Assembly: GCF_013608025.1 (NCBI RefSeq)
Contig: NZ_VDLV01000008.1
Location: 229,084-293,083 of the forward strand
Length of the DNA: 64,000 bases
Direction: 5' to 3'
From: Pseudomonas brassicacearum subsp. neoaurantiaca
GTDB lineage: Bacteria; Pseudomonadota; Gammaproteobacteria; Pseudomonadales; Pseudomonadaceae
Part shown: positions 39,211 to 51,071 of the stretch, in pieces
Position numbering within the stretch: the first letter of the stretch is position 1
Layout of the letters: every line of letters begins with the position of its first letter
Translations under genes and position numbers: made by a program
Notes under the pieces: generated by a model
The model's input: the letters and a program-made list of their open reading frames with translations, nothing else
Database searches by the model: none
What the model was told of the DNA's origin: nothing

Positions 39211-41843
39211 GACTTGGCCTTGGGTTTACGCGCCCCGCCACTCTTGGCAGGGGCCGAGCCCGCTTTCGGCGGGCCTTTACGGTGTTTACTTGGCTTGCTC
39301 GACGGTTTTTCCGACCCGTGGGGCTTTCCCCCTGACGCCGCTTTGCCACCGCTCTTGGCTTCATTGAGCAACTGCTGTTTCAGCTCGCGGCTCTTGCGCA
39401 GTTCAGCGTTTTTCGCCGCTGCGTCGCTAGGGCGGTAGGCTTCGGGAGCCTTGTCCTTGACGGACGAACGGCGACCGGCCTTGGCTGGTTCAGGCTCTGC
39501 GGTTTTTGCAGGAGCACCTTTACCTTTGCCTCTGGATGCAGGCGCTGCGGTCTCGCCGCCACGCTTTTTACGGCCAGTCGGGGCTTCGGCGGGCTTGTCG
39601 GACATTGCGAAGTCGATCTTGCGTTCATCGAGGTCGACGCGCATGACCTGCACTTCCACGGTGTCGCCCAGACGGAAGCTGCGACCGGTACGCTCGCCCG
39701 CCAGGCGGTGGTGCACCGGGTCGAAGTGATAGTAATCACCCGGCAAGGCAGTGACGTGCACCAAGCCCTCGACGTAGATGTCGGTCAATTCGACAAACAA
39801 GCCAAAGCCGGTCACTGCTGTGATCACGCCAGGGAACGATTCGCCCACGCGGTCTTTCATGAACTCGCACTTGAGCCAGTTCACTACGTCGCGGGTGGCT
39901 TCGTCGGCACGGCGCTCGCTCATGGAGCACTGCTCGCCCAACTGTTCCAGGGCCGCTTCGTCGTACGGATAGATCCGCGCCTTCGGAATGGTCATCGCAC
40001 CGGCGCGCTTGACGTGCGGGGTGTTCTGCTTGGAATGGATCACGCTGCGGATCGCGCGGTGCGTGAGCAGGTCCGGGTAACGGCGGATCGGCGAAGTGAA
40101 GTGAGTGTACGCCTCGTAATTCAGACCAAAGTGGCCCTGGTTGTCGGCGCTGTATACCGCCTGGCTCAGGGAGCGCAGCATCACGGTCTGGATCACATGG
40201 TAATCCGGACGGTCCTTGATGCTGGCCAGCAGTGCCTGGTAGTCCTTCGGCGTCGGGCCGTCCTTGCCTTTGTGCAGGGAAAGGCCGAGCTCACCGAGGA
40301 AGGCTCGCAGTTTTTCCAGACGCTCCGGCGGCGGGCCATCGTGCACGCGATACAACGCCGGAATCTCGTGCTTCTTGAGGAATTCAGCGGTGGCCACGTT
40401 GGCCGCCAACATGCACTCCTCGATCAGCTTGTGCGCATCGTTACGGGTGGTCGGGGTGATTGCGGCGATCTTGCGCTCGGAACCGAAGACAATCCGGGTT
40501 TCCTGGGTTTCGAAATCGATCGCACCACGCACGTGACGGGCCCCCAACAGCACCTTGTACAGCGAGTACAGTTGCTTGAGGTGCGGCACCACGCCAGCGT
40601 ATTCGGTACGCAGGGCCTTGGCTTCACTGGTCTTCGGTGTTTCCAGGATGGTGCTGACCTTGTTGTAGGTCAGGCGCGCCTGGGAGTGGATCACCGCTTC
40701 ATAGAACTGGTAGTCGGTCATTTCGCCGGTTTTGGAGATGGTCATCTCGCACACCATGGCCAAACGGTCGACTTTCGGGTTCAGCGAGCACAGGCCGTTG
40801 GACAGCTGCTCCGGCAGCATCGGGATGACGCGCTCAGGGAAATATACGGAGTTGCCGCGTACCTGGGCTTCGTTATCCAGGGCCGAACCGATCTTCACGT
40901 AGCTGGATACGTCGGCAATCGCGACGAATAACTTCCAGCCGCCGGAGAACAGCCGCAGCTTCCCGGGCTTGGCTTCGCAGTAGACCGCATCGTCGAAATC
41001 GCGGGCATCTTCGCCGTCAATGGTGACGAACGGCAGATGGCGCAGGTCGATGCGTTTTTCTTTATCTTTCTCTTCAACTTCCGGCTTGAGCTTGGCGGCT
41101 TCCTTGAGCACAGCCTCGGGCCAGACGTGAGGAATGTCGTAGGTGCGCAGCGCAACGTCGATCTCCATGCCCGGCGCCATGTAGTTGCCGACCACTTCAA
41201 CGATATCGCCCTGTGGCTGGAAGCGCGCTGTTGGCCAGTGGGTGATTTTCACCTCGACGAACTGCCCCACCTTCGCTGCGCCATTACGGCCCGGGGTAAT
41301 CAGCACTTCCTGCTGGACCTTCGGGTTATCCGGCACAACGAAACCGATGCCGCCTTCCTCGAAATAACGTCCCACGATGGTCTCGTGGGCACGGGATACC
41401 ACTTCGACGATCACGCCTTCACGGCGTCCGCGTCGGTCCAGGCCGGAAACCCGGGCCAGCGCACGGTCGCCGTCGAACACCAGGCGCATTTGCGCCGGGC
41501 TCATGAACAGATCGTCGCTGCCGTCGTCCGGAATCAGGAAACCGAAGCCGTCACGGTGGCCGGCGATACGGCCCAGGATCAGGTCGAGCTTATCGACCGG
41601 AGCATAGGTGCCGCGCCGGGTGTAAATGAGTTGAGCATCGCGCTCCATGGCACGCAGGCGGCGGCGCAGGGCTTCGAGCTGGTCCTCGGTGGTCAAGCCG
41701 AACTCTTCGACCAACTGCTCACGGCTAGCAGGCGAACCCCGATCGGCGAGATGCGCCAGGATCAGTTCGCGGCTAGGGATAGGGTTTTCATATTTTTCCG
41801 CTTCACGAGCGGCCTCGGGATCGAGGGACTGCCAATCGGCCAT
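39207..41843 (-). CDS. rnr: Ribonuclease R
   Basis: A 3'-5' exoribonuclease of 878 residues that degrades structured RNA, including tRNA, rRNA and mRNA. Order: N-terminal helix-turn-helix (about 20-90), cold-shock domains, RNB catalytic domain with the Asp cluster IDGEDARDFDDAV, S1 domain (FPGVITAVTGFGLFVEL) and a long Lys/Ala/Pro-rich tail (about 745-878). The tail is typical of RNase R and helps unwinding and binding. It is followed by rlmB in the same transcript. Confidence 0.97.
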   Translation of the reverse strand: MADWQSLDPEAAREAEKYENPIPSRELILAHLADRGSPASREQLVEEFGLTTEDQLEALRRRLRAMERDAQLIYTRRGTYAPVDKLDLILGRIAGHRDGFGFLIPDDGSDDLFMSPAQMRLVFDGDRALARVSGLDRRGRREGVIVEVVSRAHETIVGRYFEEGGIGFVVPDNPKVQQEVLITPGRNGAAKVGQFVEVKITHWPTARFQPQGDIVEVVGNYMAPGMEIDVALRTYDIPHVWPEAVLKEAAKLKPEVEEKDKEKRIDLRHLPFVTIDGEDARDFDDAVYCEAKPGKLRLFSGGWKLFVAIADVSSYVKIGSALDNEAQVRGNSVYFPERVIPMLPEQLSNGLCSLNPKVDRLAMVCEMTISKTGEMTDYQFYEAVIHSQARLTYNKVSTILETPKTSEAKALRTEYAGVVPHLKQLYSLYKVLLGARHVRGAIDFETQETRIVFGSERKIAAITPTTRNDAHKLIEECMLAANVATAEFLKKHEIPALYRVHDGPPPERLEKLRAFLGELGLSLHKGKDGPTPKDYQALLASIKDRPDYHVIQTVMLRSLSQAVYSADNQGHFGLNYEAYTHFTSPIRRYPDLLTHRAIRSVIHSKQNTPHVKRAGAMTIPKARIYPYDEAALEQLGEQCSMSERRADEATRDVVNWLKCEFMKDRVGESFPGVITAVTGFGLFVELTDIYVEGLVHVTALPGDYYHFDPVHHRLAGERTGRSFRLGDTVEVQVMRVDLDERKIDFAMSDKPAEAPTGRKKRGGETAAPASRGKGKGAPAKTAEPEPAKAGRRSSVKDKAPEAYRPSDAAAKNAELRKSRELKQQLLNEAKSGGKAASGGKPHGSEKPSSKPSKHRKGPPKAGSAPAKSGGARKPKAKS

Positions 41844-42004
41844 TAGAGAGTTTTCACCTTGTCTATATGCGGGTTAGTTTGGCATAGGCGTAATGAAACG
41901 GGAAATTTCAAGCATCAGATGCCTTTTCTAAAGTCTTTCGACACGCCTTTGAAGCCCCTGATTGCACCGCTCGTGAAATTTAGCGTTTTTTTTGCGCCCA
42001 GGGG

Positions 42005-42033
42005 TTTACAGTTAAAAACACGCTCCGTATAGT
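42005..42033 (+). promoter_or_regulatory. Promoter of the first tRNA-Leu gene
   Basis: TTTACA (42005-42010), 17-base spacer, TATAGT (42028-42033), followed by the GC-rich discriminator GCGCGCC typical of stringently controlled stable RNA promoters. Confidence 0.85.
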
Positions 42034-42069
42034 GCGCGCCATCGACGACGTAGACACGTTGTCGATATT

Positions 42070-42156
42070 GCCCAGATGGTGAAATTGGTAGACACGCCAG
42101 CTTCAGGTGCTGGTGACCGCAAGGTCGTGGAAGTTCGAGTCTTCTTCTGGGCACCA
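42070..42156 (+). tRNA. tRNA-Leu (anticodon CAG)
   Basis: 87 bases with encoded CCA. The acceptor GCCCAGA pairs with TCTGGGC, the discriminator is A, the anticodon stem CCAGC/GCTGG encloses TTCAGGT with anticodon CAG, and a long variable arm is present as in class II tRNAs. Reads the CUG codon, the commonest Leu codon in these genes. Confidence 0.97.
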
Positions 42157-42188
42157 ATTTCGAGCAGCAGATCTACAATCTGCCAGCT

Positions 42189-42217
42189 TCCAAAAACCCG
42201 CGAAAGCGGGTTTTTGC
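42189..42217 (+). terminator. Terminator of the first tRNA-Leu unit
   Basis: AAAAACCCGC-GAAA-GCGGGTTTTT, a stem with a stable GAAA tetraloop and T run. Confidence 0.9.
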
Positions 42218-42270
42218 ATTTTCGCCCCCCTGCAAATGCGTTTCAGCAATTACTAAAACAAAAACAGGGG

Positions 42271-42299
42271 TTTACAGATTAAAACGCGCTCCGTATAGT
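42271..42299 (+). promoter_or_regulatory. Promoter of the second tRNA-Leu gene
   Basis: TTTACA (42271-42276), 17 bases, TATAGT (42294-42299). The spacer and flanks closely resemble the first unit, showing a duplicated promoter. Confidence 0.85.
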
Positions 42300-42333
42300 G
42301 CGCCCCATCGACAGCGGCAACGCTGAAGATGCT

Positions 42334-42420
42334 GCCCAGATGGTGAAATTGGTAGACACGCCAGCTTCAGGTGCTGGTGACCGCAAGGTCGTGGAAGTTC
42401 GAGTCTTCTTCTGGGCACCA
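42334..42420 (+). tRNA. tRNA-Leu (anticodon CAG), second copy
   Basis: Identical over 87 bases to the copy at 42070-42156, including the CCA end. It has its own promoter and terminator, so this is a tandem duplication of a whole transcription unit and not a multi-tRNA operon. Confidence 0.97.
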
Positions 42421-42453
42421 ATTCAAGCTTCAAGGTTATACGCCTTGAACCTC

Positions 42454-42482
42454 ACAAAAACCCGCGAAAGCGGGTTTTTGCG
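42454..42482 (+). terminator. Terminator of the second tRNA-Leu unit
   Basis: AAAAACCCGC-GAAA-GCGGGTTTTT, the same hairpin as after the first copy. Confidence 0.9.
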
Positions 42483-42540
42483 TTTCTGGGATTCGAAAAT
42501 CCCTTGACCACAAGCGCCAGACACGCGGACGCACATGAGA

Positions 42541-42562
42541 AACAATATCGTTTATCATTGTT
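42541..42562 (+). promoter_or_regulatory. Fur-box-like site before the iron transporter
   Basis: AACAAT and ATTGTT form an inverted repeat around an AT-rich core (ATCGTTTATC). It agrees with the 19-base Fur consensus at roughly 12 positions by eye. It lies 38 bases before the fbpA-like gene, fitting iron repression. Confidence 0.45.
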
Positions 42563-42599
42563 ACAAGTTTTTGCTACACGACAGTGAGGAACCCCGCGA

Positions 42600-43610
42600 A
42601 TGATGTTTCGATCTACCCTGCGCCGCGCCCTGACCTTCACCCTGCTCGGCCTGACCCTCGCAACGCCCCTCACCCAAGCCGCCGACAAGGTGGAGCTGAC
42701 CCTCTATAACGGCCAACACAAAGAAGTCGGCGACGAACTCGCCAAGGCCTTCGAAGCCAAGACCGGCATTCATGTCAACGTGCGCAAGGGCAGCAGCAAC
42801 CAGCTCGCCAGCCAAGTCGTCGAAGAAGGCGATCGCTCCCCCGCCGACGTGATCTACACCGAAGAGTCGCCGCCGCTGAACAAACTCGGCGAACAAGGCC
42901 TGCTGGCGAAGATCGACGATACAACCCTCAACGTGCTTCCCAAAGACTACGTCGCCAATAACGGCACCTGGATGGGGGTGACTGCTCGCGTTCGCGTGGT
43001 CGCCTACAACCCCAAGCTGGTCGATGAAAAAGACCTGCCGAAAACCGTACTCGATTTCGCCCAGCCGCAATGGCAAGGCAAGGTCGGCTTCGTACCGACC
43101 AGCGGCGCGTTCCAGGAGCAAGCGGTCGCGATCATCAAATTGCACGGCAAGGAAGCCGCTGAAGAATGGCTCACGGGACTGCGCGCCTTCGGCAAGGTCT
43201 ACAGCAACAACATGGTCGCCCTCAAGGCTGTAGAGAACGGCGAAGTAGCGACGGTCCTGGTAAACAACTACTACTGGTTCGCTTTGCAGCGAGAAAAGGG
43301 TCAGCTCGATTCCAAACTGCATTACTTCACCGGTGGCGATGCCGGCGGCCTAGTCACCGTCTCCAGCGCTGCCGCGCTCAAATCCAGCAAACACCCCAAG
43401 GAAGCCCAACAGTTGCTCGCCTACATGGCCAGTGAAGAAGGCCAGCGGGTGATTACCCAGACGTCCGCCGAGTACCCGCTGCACAAGGGCATGACCTCGG
43501 ATCGCGGCCTCAAGCCATTCAATGAATTGGAGCCACCAAAAGTCACCCCGGCCGACCTCGGCAATGCCGAAGAGGCATTGGAACTGGAACGCGAAGTCGG
43601 CCTGAACTGA
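42600..43610 (+). CDS. Ferric iron periplasmic binding protein (FbpA/HitA type)
   Basis: A 336-residue binding protein with a signal peptide of about 28 residues (cleaved near TQAAD). The mature protein starts VELTLYNGQHKEVGD, and the iron-coordinating Tyr pair is Y224-Y225 (VNNYYWF). YTEESPPLN and GVTARVRVVAYNP are typical of the FbpA/AfuA/HitA group, which carries Fe3+ to an inner-membrane permease. GAGGA precedes two in-frame ATGs. Its stop overlaps the start of the permease gene (TGATG). Confidence 0.93.
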   Translation: MMFRSTLRRALTFTLLGLTLATPLTQAADKVELTLYNGQHKEVGDELAKAFEAKTGIHVNVRKGSSNQLASQVVEEGDRSPADVIYTEESPPLNKLGEQGLLAKIDDTTLNVLPKDYVANNGTWMGVTARVRVVAYNPKLVDEKDLPKTVLDFAQPQWQGKVGFVPTSGAFQEQAVAIIKLHGKEAAEEWLTGLRAFGKVYSNNMVALKAVENGEVATVLVNNYYWFALQREKGQLDSKLHYFTGGDAGGLVTVSSAAALKSSKHPKEAQQLLAYMASEEGQRVITQTSAEYPLHKGMTSDRGLKPFNELEPPKVTPADLGNAEEALELEREVGLN

Positions 43611-45172
43611 TGGCACCCTCGCTGACCGCCTCTCCCGCCGGGGTCTACGTTCCCCGGCGCAAGCGCCCGTCGATCGGGTTGCTGCTGCCCGTGATGCTGC
43701 TCGTACTGCTGAGCCTGCTGCCATTGCTCTACGTCGTTACAAAGGCATGGCAGGCTGGCTGGACAGAAGCATTGCATTTGTTGTGGCGGCCTTATGTATT
43801 CGGCTTGCTGCGCAACACATTGATGCTGATGACCGGCGTAACGCTGGCCTGCGGCCTCATCGGTCTGTCACTGGCCTGGCTGCTGGAGCGTAGCAATCTG
43901 CCGGGGCGGCGCGTCTGGGGCGTTATCCTGTGCCTGCCATTCGCGGTACCTGCATTTGTCAGCAGCTTTACCTGGGTATCACTCAGCGCGCAGTTCGAGG
44001 GACTGGGCGGGGCGATCCTGGTGATGACGCTGTCCAAGTATCCGCTGATCTTTCTTCCCGTGGCCGCAACGCTGCGCAACCTCGATCCGTCCCTTGAAGA
44101 GTCCGCCCGCACCTTGGGCCACAACCGCTGGGGCGTGTTTTTTCGCGTCACCCTGCCCTTGCTCTGGCCTTCGCTGCTGGCCGGCTCCCTGCTGATTGCC
44201 CTGCACATGCTGGTTGAGTTCGGCGCGCTGTCGATCATCGGCCTGCAGACTTTCACCACAGCCATCTATCAACAGTTCGAGCTGGAGTTCAGCAATGCCA
44301 ATGCCGCCATGCTGTCAGCGGTGTTGCTGGTGCTGTGCCTGGCGCTGTTATGGCTGGAACTGCGAGCACGCGGCAAGGGCCGCCACGTACGCACCGGCCA
44401 AGGCGCGGCGCGCCAGGCCGGACAGGTACGGCTCGGCCCATGGATGCTTCTTGGGCAACTGTATTGCCTGGCCCTGGCGGTCATCGGCAGCGGTATTCCG
44501 CTGGGCATGTTGGCGTATTGGCTGGCAGCGGGCACGTCCGCCGCGTTCCCTGCGAGCGAAATTGGCGAAGCGTTATTGTCGTCCCTGGCACTTTCGCTGG
44601 GCGGCGCCGCGCTCTGCCTCATGCTGGCCGTGCCGGTCGGGCTGCTGGTGGTGCGTCACAAGGGCCAACTGGCGATATGGGCCGAACGCTTGCCCTACCT
44701 GCTGCATGCGCTGCCCGGATTGGTGATCGCCCTGAGCCTGGTGTACTTCGCCCTGCACTACGTGCCGGCGCTGTACCAGACTTCCTGCCTGCTACTGATC
44801 GCCTATGCGCTGCTGTTCCTGCCGCTGGCCCAGGCCCCGGTGCGTACCGCGCTGAACAAGGCCGCGCCGCAGCTGGAAGAAGCGGCGCGCACATTGGGAG
44901 CATCGTCATTCAGCGCGTTTTGCCGGGTAACCCTGCCAATCATCTTCCCGGCGCTGGGCGCGGCGTTTGCCCTGGTGTTCCTGGACGCGATGAAAGAACT
45001 GACCGCCACGCTGTTGCTGAGCCCGACTGGACTCAATACGTTGGCGACAGCGGTTTGGGCGCACACGTCGAACGTGGAATTCGCGGCGGCAGCGCCTTAT
45101 GCGGCGCTGTTGATTGTGGTGTCGGGGTTGCCGGTGTATTTACTGACGACGCGGATGTATCTGAGCCGTTAA
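43610..45172 (+). CDS. Ferric iron ABC transporter permease (FbpB/HitB type)
   Basis: A 520-residue double-length permease with about twelve helices. It has two copies of the ATPase-docking loop: SLEESARTLGHNRWGVFFRVTLP-type near 160 and LEEAARTLGASSFSAFCRVTLP near 425 (first residues quoted). Such fused permeases act with an FbpA-type binding protein. The ATG overlaps the binding-protein stop. No ATPase gene follows; the next gene is on the other strand, so an unlinked ATPase must serve it. Confidence 0.94.
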   Translation: MAPSLTASPAGVYVPRRKRPSIGLLLPVMLLVLLSLLPLLYVVTKAWQAGWTEALHLLWRPYVFGLLRNTLMLMTGVTLACGLIGLSLAWLLERSNLPGRRVWGVILCLPFAVPAFVSSFTWVSLSAQFEGLGGAILVMTLSKYPLIFLPVAATLRNLDPSLEESARTLGHNRWGVFFRVTLPLLWPSLLAGSLLIALHMLVEFGALSIIGLQTFTTAIYQQFELEFSNANAAMLSAVLLVLCLALLWLELRARGKGRHVRTGQGAARQAGQVRLGPWMLLGQLYCLALAVIGSGIPLGMLAYWLAAGTSAAFPASEIGEALLSSLALSLGGAALCLMLAVPVGLLVVRHKGQLAIWAERLPYLLHALPGLVIALSLVYFALHYVPALYQTSCLLLIAYALLFLPLAQAPVRTALNKAAPQLEEAARTLGASSFSAFCRVTLPIIFPALGAAFALVFLDAMKELTATLLLSPTGLNTLATAVWAHTSNVEFAAAAPYAALLIVVSGLPVYLLTTRMYLSR

Positions 45173-45177
45173 GACCG

Positions 45178-45239
45178 CTTTCGCGAGCAGGCTCGCTCCC
45201 ACAGGGATAAGCAATGTGGGAGCGAGCCTGCTCGCGAAG
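45178..45239. repeat. Short REP doublet, GAGCAGGCTCG type
   Basis: TTCGCGAGCAGGCTCGCTCC and GGGAGCGAGCCTGCTCGCGA face each other with only about 16 bases between. It lies between the convergent permease and chemoreceptor genes and is the tightest doublet in the window. Confidence 0.85.
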
Positions 45240-45259
45240 AGGCAGTCATAAGTTTCGAA

Positions 45260-47194
45260 TCAGGCCCTGAACTGCCCCAGGCTAGCTTTCAGCTGCGCCG
45301 CCAAGTTATCCAACACCTTGCCACTGGCCGTCGTCTCAACCACCGCCTGGGCCGCTTTCTCGGCCTGGGCATGAATGGTCTCAACCCGACCACGCACCGC
45401 TTGGGCGCCTTGGGCCTGATGCGCTGCCGCTTGAGTCGCCAAACCGATGGCCGCATGCACCTGCTCGACCGACGCCTGCACCGACTGCTGCAGCCGCGCA
45501 CTGTCACGTAAAACCGACAAACCTTCATTGGCCTGCCGCCCGGCCTGGCCAATCGCAGCCACGGCCTCCCGAGCCCCTTGCTGCAAGGCCACGATATGGG
45601 CCTGAATGTCGCCGGTTGAACTCTGAGTCTTGCTCGCCAGCGCCCTCACCTCATCCGCCACCACCGCAAACCCGCGCCCGGTCTCCCCGGCACGCGCAGC
45701 TTCGATAGCCGCGTTCAAGGCCAGCAGGTTGGTTTGCTCGGCAATGCCGTGGATCACCGTCAGCACCACTTCGATCTGCTCGCTCTGCTGGGCCAGCCGC
45801 TCGATGACCTTCGCCCCCGTGTCGACCTGCCCGGCCAGCGCCTCGATCAAGCTGCCGACCTTGGCCGATGTGCGCGTGGTTTCATCAGTGGCCTGACGGA
45901 TCTCGACCACTTGCTGCAAGGCCGCCTGCATCGCCTGGCTTTCCGACGCCGCCTCATCGGCCATTTGCGACAGCGCTCGCAGGCTCTCGGCCACTTCATC
46001 GCGCTGCATGCCGGCCGCCGCGTCGGCACCCGAGTTGCGCAGGGTCATCGCGCCAATTTCCTGACCAGTACGCTGAGCCACATCGCCCGCTTCGCGCACG
46101 ATGGGTTGTAACTTATCCACAAAGCGATTGACCGCCGAGGCCATGTCGCCAATTTCGTCCTTGCTGCTGATCTGCACGCGCTTGGTCAGATCACCTTCGC
46201 CCGCCGCCAGGTCGTTCATCGCGGCGATCAACAGCTTCAAGCGATTGACCACCCGACGCCCCAACACCACGGCGAGCAATACCAACACACCCAACCCCAC
46301 CAGCGCCAAGCCCAGGCCGATGCGCCAACGCAACGTCCCCGCGGCTTGCTGCACGGTGGCGGCGGTATTGGTCTGCATTTCGGTGGCAGTGGCCTGCGCC
46401 GAGCCCAGCCGGCCGCGCATGGCGGCGGCGCTGTCGGCAGCCGCGCCCTTGAGGCTATCGCCCACCAACTGATCGCTGCTGGCAATCAACGCGGAGAAAC
46501 GCTGGTCCAGAGCCTTCAGGTCGGTTTCCACCGAAGCGGTGGAAACGCCCATCAGCACCTTGCCGATTTCCACCCCGTTGGGGTTGATCGAGGCTTCGAG
46601 GTAAAACACCGACGGATCGTTCTTCGCCGCGTCCAGCACCTTGTCCAGCGCCCGTTCGCCCTTGCCCTTTTCCAACAGGGCCTTGTTGATCGGGTTCTCC
46701 CGGTTCAGGTAACGGGTCAGGTGTTCCCCGGCCGCGTCGTCATAAATGACGAACAGCACGTTGGGATTGCGCTGGGCCCGACGGGCGAATTCGGACAAGG
46801 TCGGCACATCGCTGTCCCACATGGCGCGAGGCGCGACCGAGGCCAGAAGCTGCGCCATATCATTGGCGGAATCGCGCAAGTCTTTTTCCAGGGTCGCACG
46901 CAGCTGGGCCTGTTCCTCCTTCAGACGCGAGGACAAACCGGCCGTCAATCGCTGACGAGTACTGGCGGACAGGCTGTCCAGGCTCGACGTGACTTCGCGC
47001 CCAGCCTGCTCCAACTCGCCGGCCAGCTTCTGGCTGTCGGACCCCAAGCGTGCGCCCAGGTCGGATTCAAGCGCCGTGACCGTGCTTCGGGTCAGCGCAA
47101 CGGCGACCAGTACCTGCACCAAAAGGGCGATACCGAGCGTAACGAACACAGGCCGTAACAAACGGCTTTGTAACAGTGAGAGAACGGCCGACAC
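45260..47194 (-). CDS. Methyl-accepting chemotaxis protein
   Basis: A 644-residue transmembrane chemoreceptor. TM1 is at about 14-35, a periplasmic sensor of some 255 residues follows, TM2 is at about 291-312, then a HAMP segment and the signalling domain with the hairpin tip [18 protein letters not shown] near 487-504. The start is GTG at 47194, after GAGGGA; an upstream TTG is less likely. The periplasmic domain has the length of a helical-bimodular or similar fold, but its ligand cannot be read. Convergent with the iron permease. Confidence 0.95.
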   Translation of the reverse strand: MSAVLSLLQSRLLRPVFVTLGIALLVQVLVAVALTRSTVTALESDLGARLGSDSQKLAGELEQAGREVTSSLDSLSASTRQRLTAGLSSRLKEEQAQLRATLEKDLRDSANDMAQLLASVAPRAMWDSDVPTLSEFARRAQRNPNVLFVIYDDAAGEHLTRYLNRENPINKALLEKGKGERALDKVLDAAKNDPSVFYLEASINPNGVEIGKVLMGVSTASVETDLKALDQRFSALIASSDQLVGDSLKGAAADSAAAMRGRLGSAQATATEMQTNTAATVQQAAGTLRWRIGLGLALVGLGVLVLLAVVLGRRVVNRLKLLIAAMNDLAAGEGDLTKRVQISSKDEIGDMASAVNRFVDKLQPIVREAGDVAQRTGQEIGAMTLRNSGADAAAGMQRDEVAESLRALSQMADEAASESQAMQAALQQVVEIRQATDETTRTSAKVGSLIEALAGQVDTGAKVIERLAQQSEQIEVVLTVIHGIAEQTNLLALNAAIEAARAGETGRGFAVVADEVRALASKTQSSTGDIQAHIVALQQGAREAVAAIGQAGRQANEGLSVLRDSARLQQSVQASVEQVHAAIGLATQAAAHQAQGAQAVRGRVETIHAQAEKAAQAVVETTASGKVLDNLAAQLKASLGQFRA

Positions 47195-47295
47195 TTGAAA
47201 TCCCTCTACCAAACGCCATTAATTTGATGGCACTCGTGAAAGCGGTGCCTTAATGGTGAGGCATAGCAAGTGTCGTGCCGTCCGCCAGACAGAAA

Positions 47296-47326
47296 CGACA
47301 AAGGGCTCCATAAGGAGCCCTTTGTT
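47296..47326 (-). terminator. Terminator after purA
   Basis: CAAAGGGCTCC-TTAT-GGAGCCCTTTG gives a perfect eleven-base stem 22 bases after the purA stop, with a modest T-rich tail. Confidence 0.7.
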
Positions 47327-47344
47327 ATTTACATCAACGACTTA

Positions 47345-49880
<2,536 letters not shown>

Positions 49881-50093
49881 TACGCCATTCCCCTATGGTC
49901 CGGGCGGCCAGCTTTCGGGCTGGCCTTGAGTGAAGCAGAAAATGCCCGCGTCATGCGGAAAACCAAACAACGCGCAAGGGCGACGTGACGAATGGCCCTG
50001 GATCGGCCTCGCCAAGCACTTTCCTCGAAAAACCTGTCGGGTCATTCAACCCGACGCCTGCACCGTATAAACCACAATCGAACGCGCAGACGC

Positions 50094-50118
50094 AAAAAAG
50101 CCGGGAATTTCCCGGCTG
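50094..50118 (-). terminator. Terminator after hflC
   Basis: AGCCGGGA-AA-TTCCCGGCT type stem on the minus strand followed by TTTTTT. It lies about 85 bases past the hflC stop and closes the long nnrD-to-hflC run. Confidence 0.85.
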
Positions 50119-50201
50119 CCGCATCATACACACGTTTTCCCAAAGGATCACCCCGCCCGACGTTTTAGCCGCCGGGCGGAGTGCTTCAGGTCAACGTCGT
50201 A

Positions 50202-51071
50202 TCAAGGCTTGGCCTTTTCCAGGTAGTGGAAAAAGTCACTGCTTGGGTCGAGGACCAAGACGTCGGATTTGTTCGCAAAACTTTCACGGTAGGCACGCAG
50301 GCTGCGGTAGAACGCGTAGAACTCCTGGTCCTGACCGTAGGCCTTGGCGTAGATCGCAGCGGCCTGGGCATCACCATCACCGCGGACCTCTTCCGATTCA
50401 CGATAGGCTTCGGCCAGCAGCACGCGGCGTTGGCGATCAGCGTCGGCACGGATGCCTTCCGCCAGCTCGTTACCCTTGGCGCGGTGCTCGCGGGCTTCAC
50501 GCTCACGCTCGGTGCTCATGCGTTCGAACACGCTGCGGTTCACTTCCTTCGGCAGGTCGATGGCCTTGACCCGGACATCGACCACTTCGATACCCAGCTC
50601 TTTTTCCGCCATCGCGTTCAGCGAACGGGTGATGTCGGCCATCAGCGCATCACGCTCACCGGACACAACTTCATGCAAGGTACGCTTACCGAACTGGTCA
50701 CGCAGGCCCGACTCCAGGCGACGGGACAGGCGCTCGTCGGCAATCTGCTTGAGGCCGGAAGTCGCGGTGTAGAAACGCTCGGCATCCTTCACGCGCCACT
50801 TGGCGTAGGCATCGACCATCACGGCTTTCTTTTCCAGCGTCAGGAAGCGTTGCGTCGGTGCATCCAAGGTCATCAGGCGGCCATCGAACTTGCGCACCTT
50901 GTTGACGTACGGCACCTTCACATGCAGCCCTGGCTGGACATCAGCCTGGACCACGCGACCGAATTGCAGCAACACCGCGCGCTCGGTCTGAGCCACGATG
51001 TAGAAGCAGTTCCAGGCAGCGATCGCCACGACGACACCGACAATAAGGGCGATCAGCGATTTATTGCTCAT
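50202..51071 (-). CDS. hflC: FtsH protease modulator HflC
   Basis: A 289-residue inner-membrane protein with an N-terminal anchor (IALIVGVVVAIAAWNCFYIV) and an SPFH/band-7 domain facing the periplasm. With HflK it forms a large cage around FtsH and limits its access to membrane substrates. The C-terminal YRESFANKSDVLVLDPSSDFF is typical. The ATG overlaps the hflK stop (TGATG). Confidence 0.96.
   Translation of the reverse strand: MSNKSLIALIVGVVVAIAAWNCFYIVAQTERAVLLQFGRVVQADVQPGLHVKVPYVNKVRKFDGRLMTLDAPTQRFLTLEKKAVMVDAYAKWRVKDAERFYTATSGLKQIADERLSRRLESGLRDQFGKRTLHEVVSGERDALMADITRSLNAMAEKELGIEVVDVRVKAIDLPKEVNRSVFERMSTEREREAREHRAKGNELAEGIRADADRQRRVLLAEAYRESEEVRGDGDAQAAAIYAKAYGQDQEFYAFYRSLRAYRESFANKSDVLVLDPSSDFFHYLEKAKP

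Noticed and set aside
41844..42004. A gene or leader peptide upstream of rnr
   Set aside because: Only short frames without ribosome sites; the stretch serves the rnr and tRNA promoters.
46112..46121. Another TTATCCACA inside the chemoreceptor gene
   Set aside because: A single site in coding DNA is expected by chance and has no neighbours.
49951..50151. A small protein between hisZ and hflC, where other pseudomonads have a DUF2065 gene
   Set aside because: The frame here shows no DUF2065 sequence and spans the hflC terminator; no alternative was found.
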